From Halobacteriales archaeon QS_5_70_15 (GTDB taxonomy: Archaea > Halobacteriota > Halobacteria > Halobacteriales > Haloarculaceae): DNA of 13,543 nt. A model generated the notes under the pieces. It did not search any database, was not told the DNA's origin, and worked only from the letters and a program-made list of their open reading frames with translations. The translations under genes were made by a program, and so were the position numbers. The stretch's first letter is position 1. Each line of letters begins with the position of its first letter. Positions 12,054 through 13,543 of this stretch are shown here, one piece after another. The stretch is taken from positions 1-13,543 of the forward strand of contig PXRQ01000084.1 of assembly GCA_003022005.1 (NCBI GenBank), read 5' to 3'.

Positions 12054-12710
12054 GTCGCCCAGCAGATCCACCAGTTCGGCGAGGTCCGACACCTCGTAGT
12101 CCGGTTCCTCGCGGAGCCGGTAGTCGGTCCGGTGCTCCCGGCGGACGAACGCGCTGTCGACGCCCGCCCGGGTCGCGGCCTCGACGTCGACCCCGCTGTC
12201 GCCGACGTAGAGCGCGTCCCGCGTCCCGAGGTCCGCCAGCGCCCGGTCGACGTAGTGGGGATCCGGCTTGCGTCGGCGGAGCGCATCGACGGTGTGACCG
12301 CGCCCGTACGCGGTCTCGAACAGGTCCTCGAGCCCGAACCGATCGAGGGCGTAGCCGACGGTGTGGTGCTGGTTGTTGCTGACGAGACCGATCCGGGCGT
12401 CGAGCGCAGCGAGCGCGTCGGCGGCGTCGTCGTAGGGCCGTTTCCGCCCGGCGTCCATCTCCCGGGCCTGGAGCCAGGCGGCCGCCCACTCGCGGGCCGG
12501 CCACACCCCACCGGGGTCGGGATCGAACGGCTCGCAGGCCGCGGCGAGCGCCGCCGCGTCCCCCCTGACGAACGGTTCGACGGCCTCGTCGGTCGGATCG
12601 ACCCCGAACGCGGCGAACGCCTCCCTGGCCGCCCGGTCGATGACGGCGCCGTCGGTCATCGTCAGCAGCACCCCGTCCATGTCGAAGACGACCGCCTCGT
12701 AGGCCGGCAC
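12051..12710 (-). CDS. HAD-superfamily hydrolase (subfamily IA)
   Basis: The 219-residue protein carries all four HAD motifs. Motif I is VVFDMDGVLL with nucleophile Asp10 and Asp12. Motif II is LVSNNQ with Ser111. Motif III is the Lys in RRKPDPHYV (Lys148). Motif IV is LYVGDSGVDVEAA with Asp171 and Asp175. A helical cap of about 70 residues after motif I fits subfamily IA phosphatases such as phosphoglycolate phosphatase. The enzyme hydrolyses a phosphate ester in the cytoplasm; the substrate is not evident. The likely start is GTG at 12710, directly before PAYEAVVFD. The stop codon lies within palindrome copy C, which probably forms the 3' end of its transcript. No partner gene is adjacent. 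Confidence 0.92.
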   Translation of the reverse strand: MPAYEAVVFDMDGVLLTMTDGAVIDRAAREAFAAFGVDPTDEAVEPFVRGDAAALAAACEPFDPDPGGVWPAREWAAAWLQAREMDAGRKRPYDDAADALAALDARIGLVSNNQHHTVGYALDRFGLEDLFETAYGRGHTVDALRRRKPDPHYVDRALADLGTRDALYVGDSGVDVEAATRAGVDSAFVRREHRTDYRLREEPDYEVSDLAELVDLLGD

Positions 12711-12983
12711 GTCCGGGGGCTCGCGACGGTCGCTGGAATGGGTTGCGGTTCGCCGGCACGCCCGGCCCCCGTCCGAGGAGTCGTGATGGGCCGTCGGCAG
12801 GCCCCGTCAGGGTGTCCGATCACCTGCTCGAGGATCGTCGCGAGCCGTTCGCCGGCCGGGGGTCGGCCCGTTCCCGACGAGGCCGACCGGTCGGGATCGC
12901 CGTCGGCACGCACGACGACGGGCGCTACCACCTCGTATGGGATGGGGTCGATGCTGTCGGCTCCGGGGCACGGGAGGGGCTGT

Positions 12984-13273
12984 TCAGGCCCGGCGGGCGG
13001 TGATGTCCGTCGAGGAGACCTTCCCCACGCACTCGCCGTCCTCGACCACGGGGAGGTGCTCGAACCCGTTCCGGGTCATCGTCCCCGGGGGTTCCTCGAG
13101 GAACCCGTCCGGGGGGAACGTCTCGGGACCTCGCTCATCACGTCCTCGACCCGGAGCGGGGCGAGTTCGTGACCCTCCGCGAGCGGGTCGAGCAGGTCGG
13201 TCGTCCTGACGATGTCGAGCGGCTCCGCGGTGACGACGAGCGCGCTGATCTGCTCCGAAGTGACCGCCGGGAC
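12984..13273 (-). pseudogene. CBS-domain protein gene, frameshifted and 5'-truncated
   Basis: Two minus-strand frames together give most of a CBS-pair protein. From about 13273 the strand reads DVPAVTSEQISALVVTAEPL, DIVRTTDLLDPLAEGHELAP and LRVEDVMSEV, ending near 13127. The next two bases break the frame. From 13124 a second frame reads ETFPPDGFLEEPPGTMTRNG and FEHLPVVEDGECVGKVSSTD, ending ITARRA and TGA at 12984. ISALVV, TTDLL, VEDVM and GFEHLPVVEDGxxVGxVSSTD are hallmarks of CBS pairs, which sense adenosine nucleotides. One missing base explains the shift. The start of the first CBS motif is not found upstream, so the gene is also truncated. Sequencing error could explain the frameshift but not the missing N-terminus. 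Confidence 0.7.
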
Positions 13274-13543
13274 GTCTCCCGGGCCCGGATGGGGGGACTC
13301 GAGGCTCGGAGGTCGGCGCCGAGTCCGGCCCGGGGGACGGGTCCGTCTGACCGGTCGGACTGCTCGGAGTCCTCGCCGGGCTCGGTTCGTGGCCGATCAC
13401 GGAGTCCAGCCGGCTCGTGCTGTCGGCCCTTCTCTCGTCAGTCCGGTGCTGCCCGTACCCGGCGGGACGGATCGACGATCCCGAACCCCTGACGGGGTAT
13501 CATCCTCTCACAGCGCCGGACCGCTACAGCGGGTGGTCGGGGG
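13274..13543. other. No gene recognised to the right edge
   Basis: The last 270 bases contain no frame with haloarchaeal protein character. The expected N-terminus of the CBS gene is not found here. Confidence 0.45.

Noticed and set aside
11473..12759. 428-codon minus-strand frame covering the HAD gene and the gene-free interval
   Set aside because: The HAD motifs lie in a different frame; this frame is Arg/Gly-rich and crosses palindrome copy C.
12743..13003. Plus-strand frame with a semi-acidic stretch (VGTHDDGRYHLVWDGVDAV), and the opposing minus reading SIDPIPYEVVAPVVVRADGD
   Set aside because: Both strands look partly protein-like over the same 60 bases, and neither extends into a recognisable domain. 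A vague likeness of the minus reading to a HalOD1 start could not be supported.
13392..13407. Sequence GCCGATCACGGAGTCC, 15 of 16 bases like part of palindrome copy E
   Set aside because: No second arm or outer stem is present nearby, so it is probably chance or too eroded to call a sixth copy.
1..13543. tRNA genes, rRNA genes and CRISPR arrays
   Set aside because: No cloverleaf with a T-loop GTTC consensus, no rRNA-like sequence and no regularly spaced direct repeats were seen; the only dispersed repeats are the five palindromes and the paired hairpins.

Overview
The window looks like haloarchaeal chromosome. GC content is high. The predicted proteins are very rich in Asp and Glu. TATA-like boxes repeatedly sit about 27 bases upstream of start codons with no Shine-Dalgarno site, as expected for leaderless haloarchaeal transcripts. 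Several families are typical of Halobacteria: HalOD1 domains, a DUF7344-like winged helix, TrmB and Lrp regulators, and a zinc-ribbon microprotein. No rRNA, tRNA or CRISPR array was seen. All assignments come from reading the sequence and remembered family motifs; no search was run.

Left part (1 to about 4250, visibly lower GC). Four consecutive minus-strand genes are regulatory: a tandem HalOD1 protein running off the left edge, an Lrp/AsnC regulator, a DUF7344-like winged-helix protein with a G9 tract in its coding sequence, and a TrmB-family regulator whose transcript may start at a 12-codon leader ORF. Next comes about 850 bases without an intact gene. It holds two hairpins of identical geometry that resemble the 3' end of IS1341-type (TnpB) elements. 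A VapBC-like toxin-antitoxin pair on the plus strand closes this accessory-looking segment.

Middle part (about 4290 to 6660). Two copies of an 86-base palindromic element, nearly identical to each other, bracket a decaying catabolic cluster: an intact cyclase-family (metal-dependent hydrolase) gene, the first 24 codons of a fumarylacetoacetate-hydrolase-type gene whose body is missing, an intact MaoC-like dehydratase, and a frameshifted, internally deleted FAD-oxidoreductase pseudogene on the other strand. The set suggests a former ring-cleavage or organic-acid degradation operon; the substrate cannot be read from the sequence.

Right part (6660 to the end, very high GC). These are ordinary-looking chromosomal genes: a zinc-ribbon microprotein, a GNAT acetyltransferase, two small membrane proteins, a conserved-looking unknown protein, a MinD/ParA-like protein lacking both Walker A lysines, a HIT hydrolase, a BCP-type peroxiredoxin, a 58-residue unknown protein, a HAD hydrolase and a frameshifted CBS-domain pseudogene.

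The most distinctive signal is a family of five palindromic elements of 84 to 86 bases (at 4290, 6572, 6881, 7684 and 11969). Each has an inner stem around TTACCGGCGATC and an outer stem around TACGGTCGTG. Oriented along the adjoining gene, each begins with TGAT, and in three cases that TGA is itself the stop codon of the gene.
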